A stretch of 64,000 nucleotides of DNA from an uncultured Ruminococcus sp. (GTDB lineage Bacteria > Bacillota > Clostridia > Oscillospirales > Acutalibacteraceae): the NCBI GenBank assembly GCA_958403905.1, contig CATXZD010000004.1, positions 62,001-126,000 on the forward strand. Direction: 5' to 3'. A program made the position numbers and the translations under genes. The notes beneath the pieces were generated by a model. The model searched no databases. It was not told the origin of the DNA and worked only from the letters and a program-made list of their open reading frames with translations. Positions 45,401 to 54,048 of the stretch are shown here, one piece after another. Within the stretch, counting starts at the first letter, position 1; each line of letters opens with the position of its first letter.

Positions 45401-45835
45401 ATTTTTCACACTTTTTGAAACCTCGTAAAGAGTATCGGTTGAAACGCTGTTCTTTTTGCAGTCAGACAAAGTTTGCAACATTGTTTCCGTAAGGGATTTT
45501 GTGTTCTTAGTCTTTAAAAGTTTTAGTTTTTCAGTAAGCTGTTCAAGCGCTATATTCATAATAACCGCACGTGTACCGCTGTCTATAACATTTTGCGAAA
45601 GATTTCCCGTTTGTTCAAAAACAAATCTGCAAAGTCGGGAAAATCCAAATACTTTGATGTTCTTTGAAAGACGTGCGCCAAGGAGATTTAAAAAAGCTTT
45701 TTCTGTTTCAAATGTGCTCATATCAGGAACAAGCATCAGAATTTTATTGTTTCCGCTTTTTGTAAGCTCTGAAATTTTATCATACACATATGTTGTTTTG
45801 CCTGTTCCGCTTTTTCCTAAAATAAACCTAAGCAT
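42494..45835 (-). CDS. addB: ATP-dependent helicase/nuclease subunit B
   Basis: AddB, 1113 residues: inactive-helicase scaffold that recognises Chi and a second nuclease. The N-terminus has FILGKSGTGKTTYVYD (Walker A). The C-terminal nuclease has SGYVDRVDVMEKDGEKYLRI with IDYKTGTK, and Cys in SLCRFAYF plus ACEYCPYDSVCAYR supply the iron-sulfur cluster typical of AddB. ATG 45835 has GAGGTG 7 bases upstream, preferred over the GTG at 45847. The operon order addB-addA is the usual Firmicute one. Confidence 0.96.
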   Translation of the reverse strand: MLRFILGKSGTGKTTYVYDKISELTKSGNNKILMLVPDMSTFETEKAFLNLLGARLSKNIKVFGFSRLCRFVFEQTGNLSQNVIDSGTRAVIMNIALEQLTEKLKLLKTKNTKSLTETMLQTLSDCKKNSVSTDTLYEVSKSVKNETLKTKLYETALILDAFDAILSQSYVDPLDDLTRLYNILLENNIFDGYTVFVDSFSGFSAQQLKVLRLIMSQSDSVFITLTLDPESDGREEVFTTSQSTYKTLKNIAKSDCIDIKTPVKLTENKKFSNNELEFLEKSVFRNNITPCLKNPENIILYSASDRYEECEFVARQIKHLIVEENYLYNDISVICHDTVPYKGIINTVFEKYEIPYFMDSQSDIEVKPVVRLVNLIFRIILDNFERDDVISLLKTGLTENSSQNISSFENYTYIWNINNSAFKSEFTQNPRGFTSTFSDNDKKNLEIVETVRKSIVEPLLNFRENIKNKNGREITELLYHLLTVLKVQDALNSMYDTLENGVKKGLGAEQIRVWNFLMEAFDKTVAVIGDTPVSPKRYYELLSIQISSIELMQIPQTIDSVTITTAQRVRISKQKITFLIGCIDGEFPAVPHCSGVFSSFELKMLSLNDLKLSEDFSDLADLETFMAYSCMTSPSERLYVFYPSADLLGAPYTPSVIFEEIRKTFPNIIMFDKADFNRKIDAMYALRPAFEEYARSIAGNCAEMKTLGDYFSADNCYSSQYNAVHRSIDNSPFKIENPENAEKLFGDNLNISASQIEKFSLCRFAYFCNYGLNIKERRRAEINPMEYGTLVHYILEKFFTDFNKIEYSSMSDDDLKNYIGNLLSEYIEQYFGGAEKRTKAFLYNLKTLSDNAFILLKHIISELSQSDFDVFDCELKIGVDIPSYTVKLPDGHNIAVSGYVDRVDVMEKDGEKYLRIIDYKTGTKKFKLSDILYGLNLQMLLYLYSIKLNGTEKYGKITPAGILYMPATVPVVSAPAKIEDEKIASEIDKALKMNGLLLDDVRVIKGMDKSESGKYIPVKIKLDNAVSERSIANLEQFGKIFSKLENTVVSMGKELYNGNIQASPAKGAYDACEYCPYDSVCAYRVSSFVNTFDVTNDEVYSSIDNEIENQGEC

Positions 45836-45912
45836 ACTGCACCTCACAATTCAAAATATAATTTGGGGAGTATGAATATAATATACCATATTTGATGTGT
45901 CATTAAAAGGAC

Positions 45913-46509
45913 TTAACCGAACCAAGAACATATTTTTTCAAAAATTTCTACTATTTTAAACTTATATTCGTATTTTTCGCTTTTAACAATATCATATTGG
46001 CTATCATTAAAAGTTTCTTTTGCGGCTTTGTCCTGACTTTTTTCTGTTGAAATACAGATTGACGGATACATTACGCACCACCAGTTATGTCCTTCTCCGC
46101 TGCCAATTGTTATTCTAAGAGCATCATACATTCCCGACGGCAGAGTATAGTTTTCGTATTTTCTGGTTGTAAAGTACATTTTTGTAATCTGTGCAGTTAC
46201 CTGATAACTGTATCCGTTATCGTTAACTGCTTTTTGCGCTGTGTTGCAGATGTCCTGAAGGTTTTCAGAAATAAGATTTTCAGCTTCTTCTTTTGACTGC
46301 ACGTTTTCAAAAATCGACTCCGTGTACAAAAGAACTTTATCCCTTACTTTCAGCTTTAAATCCTGATCATAACCTTCGTCCGAATTTGCAAGAATATGAA
46401 GTCTGAAAACTTCGTCGGAGATTTCCTTACATTCAGTATGAAAAGGTATCATTGAGTATATTACGGCAAGTACAAAAGCAATGCAAGCAGATTTAATTAA
46501 AAGTTTCAT
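45913..46509 (-). CDS. spoIIR: stage II sporulation protein R
   Basis: Secreted signal made in the forespore that triggers SpoIIGA to activate sigma-E in the mother cell. A signal/anchor helix at residues 4-20 is followed by the family core VFRLHILANSDEGYDQDLKLKVRDKVL and later GHNWWCVMYPS. Length 198 is normal. This shows that the organism carries sporulation functions. Its ribosome site (AGAGAGGACAGG) lies within a hairpin just upstream. The ispE operon ends before it. Confidence 0.95.
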   Translation of the reverse strand: MKLLIKSACIAFVLAVIYSMIPFHTECKEISDEVFRLHILANSDEGYDQDLKLKVRDKVLLYTESIFENVQSKEEAENLISENLQDICNTAQKAVNDNGYSYQVTAQITKMYFTTRKYENYTLPSGMYDALRITIGSGEGHNWWCVMYPSICISTEKSQDKAAKETFNDSQYDIVKSEKYEYKFKIVEIFEKICSWFG

Positions 46510-46510
46510 A

Positions 46511-46556
46511 AAAATAACCTGTCCTCTCTTTTTTTAGAGTATGGACAGGTTATTGG
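46511..46556 (-). terminator. hairpin before spoIIR covering its ribosome site
   Basis: Perfect 12-bp stem AATAACCTGTCC / GGACAGGTTATT with an inner CTCT/AGAG helix, followed by a short T-run and the spoIIR ATG. It can end ispE transcription and also hide the spoIIR ribosome site. Confidence 0.8.
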
Positions 46557-46595
46557 TAAAATATTCCTTAAATGATTTTTTAAAAAAATGAATTA

Positions 46596-47465
46596 TTAAT
46601 CTATCCTGCAACCGTCTTTAATAGGTTTACAGAGAAATACTTCTTTGTATGATTCTTTGAGCCTTTCATAGCATTTTTTTGCTTTGCGTGGTGAAGTGAA
46701 AACCGAAAAAACAGCCGAACCCGAACCGCTCATTCCTGCTCCCCTTGCCTTACAGTCAAGCATAATTTTCTTGATTTTGTTGACCTCGGGTATTGAAAGT
46801 GCAAGCTCAAAATCATTAAAAATTGTAGTAGAAATAAAAAACATATCACGGCTGTAAAGCGCTTTTATCATTTCATCTGTATATGATGCATGGGGATTTA
46901 ACGCATCAACCTTTTTATAAGCGTCAGCCGTAGAAACGCTTACAAAGTCAGGCTTGCAAATGACAATATCCGAACAATTAAAGCTTGGAAGTTTTTTTAG
47001 ATTTGTGCCTATTCCCGTTGCAAGCTTTGTTCCTCCGACAAGGCAGAAAGGCACGTCTGCGCCGACCTTTTCGCAAATTTCATGCATTTCAGCAGGCTTT
47101 AAGCCTGCGCCGAAAAGTCTGTTTAGTCCGAGAACAACTGCTGCTCCGTCACTGCTGCCGCCTGCAAGTCCGGCTTGAGTGGGTATTTTTTTATCAATAT
47201 CAATATGAACACCCTTTACATTCATACGGCAATAATCAAAAAATCGATAAGCTGCCTTTGCACAGATATTTCTGTCGTCACAGGGAACACCATCATAATT
47301 ACAGGAAATTGTAACACTTTCGCTGTCATTGTCAGTAAGGGTTACTGTATCATACAGAGAAACGGTCTGCATAACAGTAGAAATTTCGTGATAACCGTCG
47401 GCACGCTTTCCCAATACTTCAAGAGAAAGATTTATTTTTGCAGGAGCAAGCACCTTAATTTCCAT
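46596..47465 (-). CDS. ispE: 4-diphosphocytidyl-2-C-methyl-D-erythritol kinase
   Basis: GHMP kinase of the non-mevalonate isoprenoid pathway, supplying undecaprenyl carriers among others. It has APAKINLSLEVLGKRADGYH at the N-terminus, PTQAGLAGGSSDGAAV (ATP loop, near residue 92) and ARGAGMSGSGSAVFSVF near the C-terminus. Length 289. The start overlaps the end of the aminotransferase gene by 11 bases; GGAGT is 6 bases before the ATG. Last gene of the nadE operon. Confidence 0.97.
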   Translation of the reverse strand: MEIKVLAPAKINLSLEVLGKRADGYHEISTVMQTVSLYDTVTLTDNDSESVTISCNYDGVPCDDRNICAKAAYRFFDYCRMNVKGVHIDIDKKIPTQAGLAGGSSDGAAVVLGLNRLFGAGLKPAEMHEICEKVGADVPFCLVGGTKLATGIGTNLKKLPSFNCSDIVICKPDFVSVSTADAYKKVDALNPHASYTDEMIKALYSRDMFFISTTIFNDFELALSIPEVNKIKKIMLDCKARGAGMSGSGSAVFSVFTSPRKAKKCYERLKESYKEVFLCKPIKDGCRID

Positions 47466-48636
47466 TATCTAACTCCTCTAAAAATTCTTTAATGCGCTCA
47501 AGAGCAATTTTGAGATGCTTGAGCGAATAAGAATACGAAACACGCACAAAACCCTCGCCGCATTCTCCGAAAGCTGTACCCGGAACTACTGCAACGTGCT
47601 TGTCCATAATTAAACGTGTACAAAATTCTTCAGAGGTAAGTCCTGTGCTTTTGATACAAGGGAACACATAAAATGCGCCCAAAGGCTCAAAGCACGAAAG
47701 TCCCATTTCATTGAACCCGTCAACAACAAGCCTTCTTCTCATATCGTACTCGTCACGCATTTTGCATACGTCACGGTCGCCGTTTTTAAGTGCCTCAACG
47801 GCTGCATACTGCGCTGTTGTCGGCGCCGACATTATTCCGAACTGGTGAAGCTTCGTCATCTGTGAAATTAACGGAACAGGTCCCAGTGCGTAACCGAGCC
47901 GCCAGCCTGTCATTGCGTAGGATTTTGAAAATCCGTTAATTACAATTGTTCGCTCGTACATTTTGTCAAGAGAAGCAATCGAAACATGGCTTTTGCCGCC
48001 GTATGTAAGTTCCGAATAAATTTCATCAGATAAAACAAGCAAGTCGTGTCTAATAACAACCTCAGCTATTTCTTCAAGGTCTTCCCTCTCCATAATAGCA
48101 CCCGTAGGATTGTTCGGGAAAGGAAGCACAAGAAGTTTTGAATTTGGCGTAATTACTGATTCAAGGTCTTTTGCCTTTAATCTGAAATTATCTTCATTTT
48201 TAGTTTTTATTATAACAGGCGTTCCGCCTGCCATTACTGCAAGAGGTTCGTAGCAAACAAAGGACGGCTCTGGGATTATTACCTCGTCGCCCTTTTGAAC
48301 AAGAGTTCTGAACGCAAGGTCAATTGCCTCGCTTCCACCGACAGTTACAAGAGTCTGCTTTTTTGCATCATAAGGAATGCCGAATCTGCGTTCGTAGTAG
48401 TTGGCTATTTCCTGTCTTAACTCCAAAAAACCTCTGTTTGGAGAATACCATGTTTTTCCCTTTTCAAGGCTTTTAATGCCCTCGTCACGAATATGCCAAG
48501 GCGTTTGAAAGTCAGGCTCGCCTATGCTGAGTGATATGACATCGTCCATTTCATTTGCAATATCAAAGAATTTGCGTATTCCCGACGGTTTTACAGTTTT
48601 AATGGAGTCGTTTAAATATTTATCGTAATCTATCAC
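47455..48636 (-). CDS. class I/II aminotransferase (PLP-dependent)
   Basis: A 393-residue aspartate-aminotransferase-type enzyme: SIGEPDFQTP (substrate loop), SEAIDLAFRTLV, LPFPNNPTGAIM (PLP Asn), LSDEIYSELTYGG (PLP Asp/Tyr) and NGFSKSYAMTGWRLGY (Schiff-base Lys). Family members transaminate aspartate, aromatic or branched amino acids; the exact substrate is not set. GTG start at 48636 overlaps the Lrp gene stop (GTGA), with GGAGG 12 bases upstream. The Lrp-type regulator directly before it probably responds to a related amino acid. Confidence 0.93.
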   Translation of the reverse strand: MIDYDKYLNDSIKTVKPSGIRKFFDIANEMDDVISLSIGEPDFQTPWHIRDEGIKSLEKGKTWYSPNRGFLELRQEIANYYERRFGIPYDAKKQTLVTVGGSEAIDLAFRTLVQKGDEVIIPEPSFVCYEPLAVMAGGTPVIIKTKNEDNFRLKAKDLESVITPNSKLLVLPFPNNPTGAIMEREDLEEIAEVVIRHDLLVLSDEIYSELTYGGKSHVSIASLDKMYERTIVINGFSKSYAMTGWRLGYALGPVPLISQMTKLHQFGIMSAPTTAQYAAVEALKNGDRDVCKMRDEYDMRRRLVVDGFNEMGLSCFEPLGAFYVFPCIKSTGLTSEEFCTRLIMDKHVAVVPGTAFGECGEGFVRVSYSYSLKHLKIALERIKEFLEELDNGN

Positions 48637-49115
48637 AGGATTAAGTTCCTCCCGTCAGTGCGATCGCTAAAATCAATAAGGTTCATTCCTCTGTCTTTAT
48701 AACGACGCATAATAAAATGTGTGGCAGTTGAAAGCACACCATCGATTGTAGAAAGCTTTTTTGCAACAAACATAGCAATATCCTGCATTGTTTCGCCTCT
48801 TACTATGAGCGCAAAATCATAAGCTCCCGCCATTAGATAAACAGATTCAACTTCTTCAAAAGCCATACAACATTCAGCCATTTCGTCAAAACCTGTTTCC
48901 TTTTTAGGCGTAACCTTTAATTCAATCAGCGCTTCTACGTCACCGTCATCAAGCTCGTCATGGTTTACAACAGCCTGATAACCTTTAATGATACCCTTGT
49001 TTTCATATTCCTTAATCTGCGCCTTTATATAATCCTCGGGTTCACCTATCATTGTTGCAATTTCACCGGTTGTAAATCCGGAATTTGTGCTTAAAAGCTG
49101 TAAAAGTTTATCCAT
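48633..49115 (-). CDS. Lrp/AsnC family regulator
   Basis: A 160-residue protein with an N-terminal HTH (GFTTGEIATMIGEPEDYIKAQ, about 15-40) and a RAM ligand domain (YQAVVNHDELDDGDVEALIELKV..., VYLMAGAYDFALIVRG). It likely senses an amino acid and regulates the aminotransferase encoded next, with which its stop codon overlaps. GGAAGG lies 9 bases before the ATG. The HTH is slightly atypical in its turn, so DNA contact should be checked. Confidence 0.9.
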   Translation of the reverse strand: MDKLLQLLSTNSGFTTGEIATMIGEPEDYIKAQIKEYENKGIIKGYQAVVNHDELDDGDVEALIELKVTPKKETGFDEMAECCMAFEEVESVYLMAGAYDFALIVRGETMQDIAMFVAKKLSTIDGVLSTATHFIMRRYKDRGMNLIDFSDRTDGRNLIL

Positions 49116-49144
49116 AATTTTCTTCCTTCCGCATATTTGTTTAA

Positions 49145-49621
49145 TTATACCGCCTGTATTACAAGCTTGTCAACTGTATTGATTAGATTTGTACAGATTG
49201 AAGTTGCAACGCAGTAAAGCTCATCGGAGTCATCTGTAATATCAAGTTCAAGATAATCAGTGCGCTTTGACTGTAATGCAATTACCGAATTGTCAACATC
49301 AATTATACTGAAATTTCCTGTTGCTATTTCACCATTGATATGCCAGTTATTTCCGTAGTAATAACCGCGTATTCCCTTTGATGAAATAATCATTACAAAT
49401 GTTATGTGGTGCTTTCCTGCCTTAAACGCAAAGGTGTGTGCACCGACAATCGGAATTTTACGGATTTTCAGAACAAAATTGTCTGAATTGTCCAAAACGA
49501 TTAATTTTGAAACAGCCTTACTTCCGGTAAAAGATACGTTGTATTTTTCATTTCCGTATTCATCAAAAACTGTAAAGCATGATTTATCGGGAGAAGTGTT
49601 GCGTTTTATAAAAAGTTTCAT
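49145..49621 (-). CDS. LURP-one-related (Tubby-C/scramblase-like) protein
   Basis: A 158-residue all-beta protein beginning MKLFIKRNTSPDKSCFTVFD, with FVLKIRKIPIVGAHTFAFK and RGYYYGNNWHINGEIATGNF, the strand order of LURP-one/YxjI proteins, a fold related to phospholipid scramblases. The bacterial role is unknown. ATG 49621 is preferred: it begins 34 bases after nadE, whereas the longer open frame runs 320 bases into nadE. GCGGTGAT precedes it. Confidence 0.82.
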   Translation of the reverse strand: MKLFIKRNTSPDKSCFTVFDEYGNEKYNVSFTGSKAVSKLIVLDNSDNFVLKIRKIPIVGAHTFAFKAGKHHITFVMIISSKGIRGYYYGNNWHINGEIATGNFSIIDVDNSVIALQSKRTDYLELDITDDSDELYCVATSICTNLINTVDKLVIQAV

Positions 49622-49655
49622 AAAATCACCGCTGTTATTATTTGCAAAATAATTT

Positions 49656-51581
49656 TTAAGCGTTTTCAAGCTCATCAATCCACGCATTGACAGACGCATC
49701 GCTTGGCATTCTCCAGTCAGAACGAGGAGAAAGAGTAACAGAGCCGACTTTCGGACCGTCAGGCAGACAGGAACGCTTAAACTGCTGACTGAAAAATCTC
49801 TTAATAAAAACAGTAAGCCATTTTTTAATAGTATCTTCACTGTATTTTTCCTTAAAAGACAGCTTAGCCATATAATATATTTTACTCGGAGTATATCCGA
49901 AACGTACCAGATAGTACAGAAAAAAATCATGAAGTTCATAAGGTCCAACAACATCCTCTGTTTTCTGCGCAATCTCACCGTTCTTGTCCGGCGGCAACAG
50001 CTCAGGACTTACAGGCGTATCAAGTACATCAAGCAAAACTTTTTTTAAAGTACCGCTTGATTTCTGCGCTTCGTAAGAAGTCAGGTAACGCACAAGAGTT
50101 TTTGGCACTGAAGCATTTACTGCGTACATACTCATATGGTCACCGTTGTAGGTTGCCCAACCGAGAGCAAGCTCGGAAAGGTCACCTGTGCCGATTACAA
50201 GTCCGTTGTATTTATTGGACAAATCCATAAGAATCTGTGTGCGCTCACGAGCCTGCGAGTTTTCATAGGTTATATTTGTAATGCTTTCATCATGACCGAT
50301 GTCGGCAAAATGCTGACGAACTGCAAGTGTAATGTTGATTTCTTCAAATGAAACACCATATGCCTCGGCAAGTTTTTCTGCATTTGACTTTGTTCGCTTA
50401 GTTGTTCCGAAACAAGGCATTGTTACGGTATGAATATTCTTTCTGTCAAACGAAAGCATATCAAAAGCGTGAACACAGACTATAAGCGCAAGCGTGCTGT
50501 CAAGTCCGCCCGACAAGCCTAAAACGACATTTTTGATTCCTGTATGGGCAAGGCGGGTTGCAAGACCTGTTGCCTGAATAGTGAGAATTTCCTCGCATCG
50601 GTTTTCAAGGTCGCTTTTGTCTGAGGGAACGAAAGGTGTACGCGGAAAAGTTCTCGTTAATTTTGTATTACGTTTTTTAATATCAAAGTCCTTGCTTACA
50701 TAGTAACAATCATCATTAGCAGGGATATAACCTATATAAGTGTTTGTTTTTCTGCGCTCGCTCATAAGACGTTCAACGTCAATATCAGCATAGGTTATGC
50801 CGTTGTTAAAGCGACAGCTTTCTGAAACAACAGTACCGTTTTCAGCTATAATATTCTGTGCTGAAAAAACCATATCGGTAGTGCTTTCCCCGAAACCTGC
50901 GTCGCAATAGACATAGCCGCAACAGAGCTTTGCGCTCTGCATTTTTACAAGATCACGTCGGTACTGTGCCTTGCCGATTAAATCGTCTGAACACGAAAGG
51001 TTACAGATTATTGCAGCTCCGCTTTGGGCAAGTCTTATTGAAGGTGATTCAGCCACCCATAAGTCCTCACAGATTTCAACACCGAATGTAAAATCATCCA
51101 TATCACAGCAGGTAAAATACTGCGCTGCGGAAATTTCAACCCATTCTTCACCTGCATAAGAAATTTCTGTATTAATGTTCTTGCCGCTTGTAAAGTGCCT
51201 TAGTTCGTAAAACTCACTGTAATTAGGAATATTTACCTTTGGCACAGCACCGAGGATTTCTCCCTTACAGATTACTACACCACAGTTATAAAGTGACTGA
51301 TTAACTGCAATTGGAACTCCGACTGCAAAAACTATGTCAAGATGTTTAGTTTCATTTTTTATCTTCAAAACAGCTTTTTCAGCTGCTTTAAGCAGTGTGC
51401 TTTGTAAAAACAGGTCAGAACAGGTGTAGCCTGTTACGCAAAGTTCGGGAAAAACTAAAAGAGATACACCATTTTGATATGCCTCTTTTACACAGGATAT
51501 TATTTGATTTGCATTGTATTCGCAGTCTGCCACCCTGATTTTTGGCGTTGCCGCCGCTGTTTTTACAAAACCGTATTTCAA
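49656..51581 (-). CDS. nadE: glutamine-dependent NAD+ synthetase
   Basis: Amidates nicotinic acid adenine dinucleotide to NAD+. The N-terminal nitrilase-like glutaminase has FPELCVTGY (catalytic Glu), GAVPKVNIPNYSEFYE (Lys) and GVEICEDLW (Cys). The C-terminal synthetase has VLGLSGGLDSTLAL (ATP P-loop, near residue 360) and GTGDLSELALGW. Length 641 is the long, self-sufficient type. TTG 51581 fits the family start (KYGFVKTAAATPKIR) and lies 8 bases after AGGG; the ATG at 51590 abuts that site. First gene of the operon nadE-LURP-lrp-aminotransferase-ispE. Confidence 0.95.
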   Translation of the reverse strand: MKYGFVKTAAATPKIRVADCEYNANQIISCVKEAYQNGVSLLVFPELCVTGYTCSDLFLQSTLLKAAEKAVLKIKNETKHLDIVFAVGVPIAVNQSLYNCGVVICKGEILGAVPKVNIPNYSEFYELRHFTSGKNINTEISYAGEEWVEISAAQYFTCCDMDDFTFGVEICEDLWVAESPSIRLAQSGAAIICNLSCSDDLIGKAQYRRDLVKMQSAKLCCGYVYCDAGFGESTTDMVFSAQNIIAENGTVVSESCRFNNGITYADIDVERLMSERRKTNTYIGYIPANDDCYYVSKDFDIKKRNTKLTRTFPRTPFVPSDKSDLENRCEEILTIQATGLATRLAHTGIKNVVLGLSGGLDSTLALIVCVHAFDMLSFDRKNIHTVTMPCFGTTKRTKSNAEKLAEAYGVSFEEINITLAVRQHFADIGHDESITNITYENSQARERTQILMDLSNKYNGLVIGTGDLSELALGWATYNGDHMSMYAVNASVPKTLVRYLTSYEAQKSSGTLKKVLLDVLDTPVSPELLPPDKNGEIAQKTEDVVGPYELHDFFLYYLVRFGYTPSKIYYMAKLSFKEKYSEDTIKKWLTVFIKRFFSQQFKRSCLPDGPKVGSVTLSPRSDWRMPSDASVNAWIDELENA

Positions 51582-51602
51582 ATATATCATCCCTTATACA
51601 CA

Positions 51603-51636
51603 AATATCCATAGAAATTTACATTCCTATGGATATT
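51603..51636 (-). terminator. hairpin between the polymerase gene and nadE
   Basis: AATATCCATAG pairs exactly with CTATGGATATT, 12-base loop; the tail has TTTGTG. It probably ends the polysaccharide operon. Confidence 0.65.
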
Positions 51637-51665
51637 ATACCTCATTTTCCAATATTATACAAGTA

Positions 51666-53129
51666 TTACAACAGTGTTCTTGTAAGACGTTTTCTGTGAA
51701 AAAGATATTGCGTTTCAAGCATAGGCTCAAATTTTGCAATATAACAGCTCATATATCCCATCATTAGCCAAAACCACATAACCATAAATGATATGTCATA
51801 CAACAGCGCTTTCTCAAACATTGCATAAATCAGGTATGCAAACAAAAAAGCGAACAAGCAGGGATAAACATCGTTGCGAAACGTTTTTTTCTGCAAAAAC
51901 AAGTGCTGTGCCGAGTGTTTTGCAAATCGGAATCCAAAAATTCCGAACAACAAAAATCCTATTATTCCTGTTGAAACGAGTATTGTAAGATAGCCGTTGT
52001 GTAAATCGCTTTTATGATAAGAATAGTTCAAAATTCCGTTTGAATATTCTTCACTGTAAAATACTATATTGCCGTTTGAGATTCCGATAAACGGCGATAT
52101 TTTAAATAGATTAATTGATTCCTTCCATAGTTTAAATCGTCCGCTGTCTATATTTTTATTTTCGTGACCGAATGTGACGTCCTTCTTCTCCTCAGAAGCA
52201 ATATTTTCATTTGGGGATACTTCTGAGGTTATATCGTCATCTCCGATAATTACACTGATTATCGAATTAGTTTTTGAGAGAACAACAGAAAAACCTGTCT
52301 GACATATAGTTCTCAGCATAAGTGCAGAGGAAACCAAAAATGAGCCGACAACTACAAGCGCTATTATTTTAAATATAATTTTAGAAACCGACAAACCTGT
52401 TTTGTCTGCAAAAAAGATATATACCGTATATACTATTGCGTATGCAAGCGCAAGGACAAGCGAAGCGTTTGAATCGCAAAGAACGAGTGAAAACAGATTG
52501 GTAGCTACACAGGTAAAAATCCAGATTTTACTCACTCTTGGCTGATACACGCAGTTCAAAAGTTTTTCTTTGTAGAGCATATGACAACAGACTATTGACA
52601 CAACAGAAACAAATCCAAGCAAATTCGGATTTACGTAAACGCCTGTAAAACGATTTTCATAAATTGTAAATTTAATCCAGTACCACTCAAACGTTATGCC
52701 GAACATAAGGCAGAAAATTCCGATTATGTTTGCAATAGTTGTGATATATACTACGAACCTTGCAATTGAATAAAGCTCGCTTCTAAAGTCAAAATCAGGC
52801 TCTGTATGCATTCCGTAAAATACAAAAAAGCAGACAAGAACGTGAAGAAACATTACAAGGCTGTAGACAATTGTTACAGAAAAGTTTATGACAATTGAAA
52901 ACAAAGAGAAAATCAGAAAAGCGCCTACCCAAAGTCCGAAACGGAGCTTAAAGAAAGTATTGTGGGTACGCTGGTTGTAAATTACAAGCCCTACTCCCCA
53001 TACAAATAGAAACACAAGCAAAATGTACGCAGGAATCTGAAGAAATGCGATATTGCAGAAAAATAAATCAGTTATGTATAATTTTCTAAAAAAAGAAGAA
53101 TCCTTTAACTTTTCTTTAACAGCAATCAT
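51666..53129 (-). CDS. O-antigen ligase/polymerase (Wzy/WaaL-like) membrane protein
   Basis: A 487-residue protein with about eleven hydrophobic helices. A large outer loop (about residues 300-400) has SGRFKLWKESINLFKISPFIGI and DLHNGYLTILVSTGIIGFLLF, matching the Wzy_C/ligase pattern in which an Arg and a His act on lipid-linked glycans. It follows the sugar-phosphate transferase gene by 14 bases, so both belong to one exopolysaccharide or wall-polymer pathway. GAGGT precedes the ATG. Whether polymerase or ligase cannot be decided. Confidence 0.87.
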   Translation of the reverse strand: MIAVKEKLKDSSFFRKLYITDLFFCNIAFLQIPAYILLVFLFVWGVGLVIYNQRTHNTFFKLRFGLWVGAFLIFSLFSIVINFSVTIVYSLVMFLHVLVCFFVFYGMHTEPDFDFRSELYSIARFVVYITTIANIIGIFCLMFGITFEWYWIKFTIYENRFTGVYVNPNLLGFVSVVSIVCCHMLYKEKLLNCVYQPRVSKIWIFTCVATNLFSLVLCDSNASLVLALAYAIVYTVYIFFADKTGLSVSKIIFKIIALVVVGSFLVSSALMLRTICQTGFSVVLSKTNSIISVIIGDDDITSEVSPNENIASEEKKDVTFGHENKNIDSGRFKLWKESINLFKISPFIGISNGNIVFYSEEYSNGILNYSYHKSDLHNGYLTILVSTGIIGFLLFGIFGFRFAKHSAQHLFLQKKTFRNDVYPCLFAFLFAYLIYAMFEKALLYDISFMVMWFWLMMGYMSCYIAKFEPMLETQYLFHRKRLTRTLL

Positions 53130-53143
53130 TTTTATACCTCATA

Positions 53144-53824
53144 TCAGCCAAAAACCTCTTTGACGGTTTTTAACATAAGCTTTAAATCAGAACGAAATCC
53201 AAAATTTTCGGTATACTGCAAATTATATTTCATTTTTTCAGGAAGTATTTTTTCAACATACACCTTGTCAACATCCTGCTCAGTGCTTAAAAGCTTTTCT
53301 TCGTCTTTATACATAATAGACGCAAGCGACGTTATTCCCGCAGGAATAAGAAGTGTTGCAAGGTATTCTGGTTCATATTGTTCCACATATTTCGGCACTT
53401 CGGGACGTGTGCCTACAACCGACATACTACCTGAAAGTACATTAAATATCTGCGGAAGCTCATCAAGACGGTATTTTCTTAAAAATCTGCCAACCTTTGT
53501 TACTCTTGAATCACTGTCGGTTGTAACAAGTGAGCCGATTAGGTCAGCGTTTTCAACCATTGTGCGAAATTTAAGAATTTTAAAATACCTGCCATAAGTT
53601 GTTACACGCACCTGCCTGTAAAAAACGGGCCCACTTGAGGTTGCCTTTACTGCGACAGATATAATAATAATCGGCATAATAAGTATTACAAGCAGAAGTG
53701 CAGAGAAAATCAGATCCATAATCCGTTTTAATACAAGACTGCCGGTCTTTTTGCACAAAATGTCATAATAACGTTTTACTTCTTCGCACTGAAACTGCTT
53801 TGGTAACTTTTCAAATGATTTCAT
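53144..53824 (-). CDS. undecaprenyl-phosphate sugar phosphotransferase (bacterial sugar transferase)
   Basis: Starts glycan assembly by moving a sugar-1-phosphate onto undecaprenyl phosphate. After a 35-residue N-terminus there is one membrane helix (LKRIMDLIFSALLLVILIMP), then the catalytic part: GPVFYRQVRVTTYGRYFKIL, KFRTMVENAD (catalytic Asp-Glu region), KVGRFLRKYRLDELPQIFNV and GSMSVVGTRPEVP. Length 226 is the minimal EpsL/WcaJ-C type. ATG 53824 has AAGGAGA 7 bases upstream. Heads an operon with the polymerase. Confidence 0.94.
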   Translation of the reverse strand: MKSFEKLPKQFQCEEVKRYYDILCKKTGSLVLKRIMDLIFSALLLVILIMPIIIISVAVKATSSGPVFYRQVRVTTYGRYFKILKFRTMVENADLIGSLVTTDSDSRVTKVGRFLRKYRLDELPQIFNVLSGSMSVVGTRPEVPKYVEQYEPEYLATLLIPAGITSLASIMYKDEEKLLSTEQDVDKVYVEKILPEKMKYNLQYTENFGFRSDLKLMLKTVKEVFG

Positions 53825-53870
53825 GCCATATCTCCTTATAATAAGCACAAATATTGCATTTTACTACGAT

Positions 53871-53899
53871 ATTATATATCTTTTTAAACTGTATTTCAA
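53871..53899 (-). promoter_or_regulatory. promoter of the sugar transferase operon
   Basis: Minus strand TTGAAA, 17-base spacer, TATAAT, ending 46 bases before the ATG. Confidence 0.72.
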
Positions 53900-53934
53900 T
53901 TATTATTTCAAAATCTTAATAATTTACGGCATAA

Positions 53935-54042
53935 CGTAAAAACCGACGGTATGCAGCCGTCGGTTTTTAGGTAATTTTATGGAGTAATCAAGCACATAGA
54001 AAGGAAGTTGTCAGTTATTAAAAATAAGATATTAATTATCTT
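53935..54042 (-). ncRNA. candidate small RNA (orphan promoter plus terminator)
   Basis: A strong promoter on the minus strand (54049-54077) is followed about 75 bases after the expected start by a perfect terminator hairpin (53938-53968), and there is no coding frame between. The predicted transcript is about 105 bases. The sugar transferase has its own promoter further on, so this unit looks independent. It could also be an attenuated leader of that operon. No known RNA family recognised. Confidence 0.5.
53938..53968 (-). terminator. terminator of the candidate small RNA
   Basis: Perfect 12-bp stem AAAAACCGACGG / CCGTCGGTTTTT with a 7-base loop; the T-run is part of the stem. It lies between divergent genes, where no gene needs termination. 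Confidence 0.82.
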
Positions 54043-54048
54043 GTTTAT

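Noticed and set aside
49622..49978. N-terminal extension of the LURP-one-related frame into nadE
   Set aside because: The extension is out-of-frame nadE sequence; the family start and spacing fit ATG 49621.
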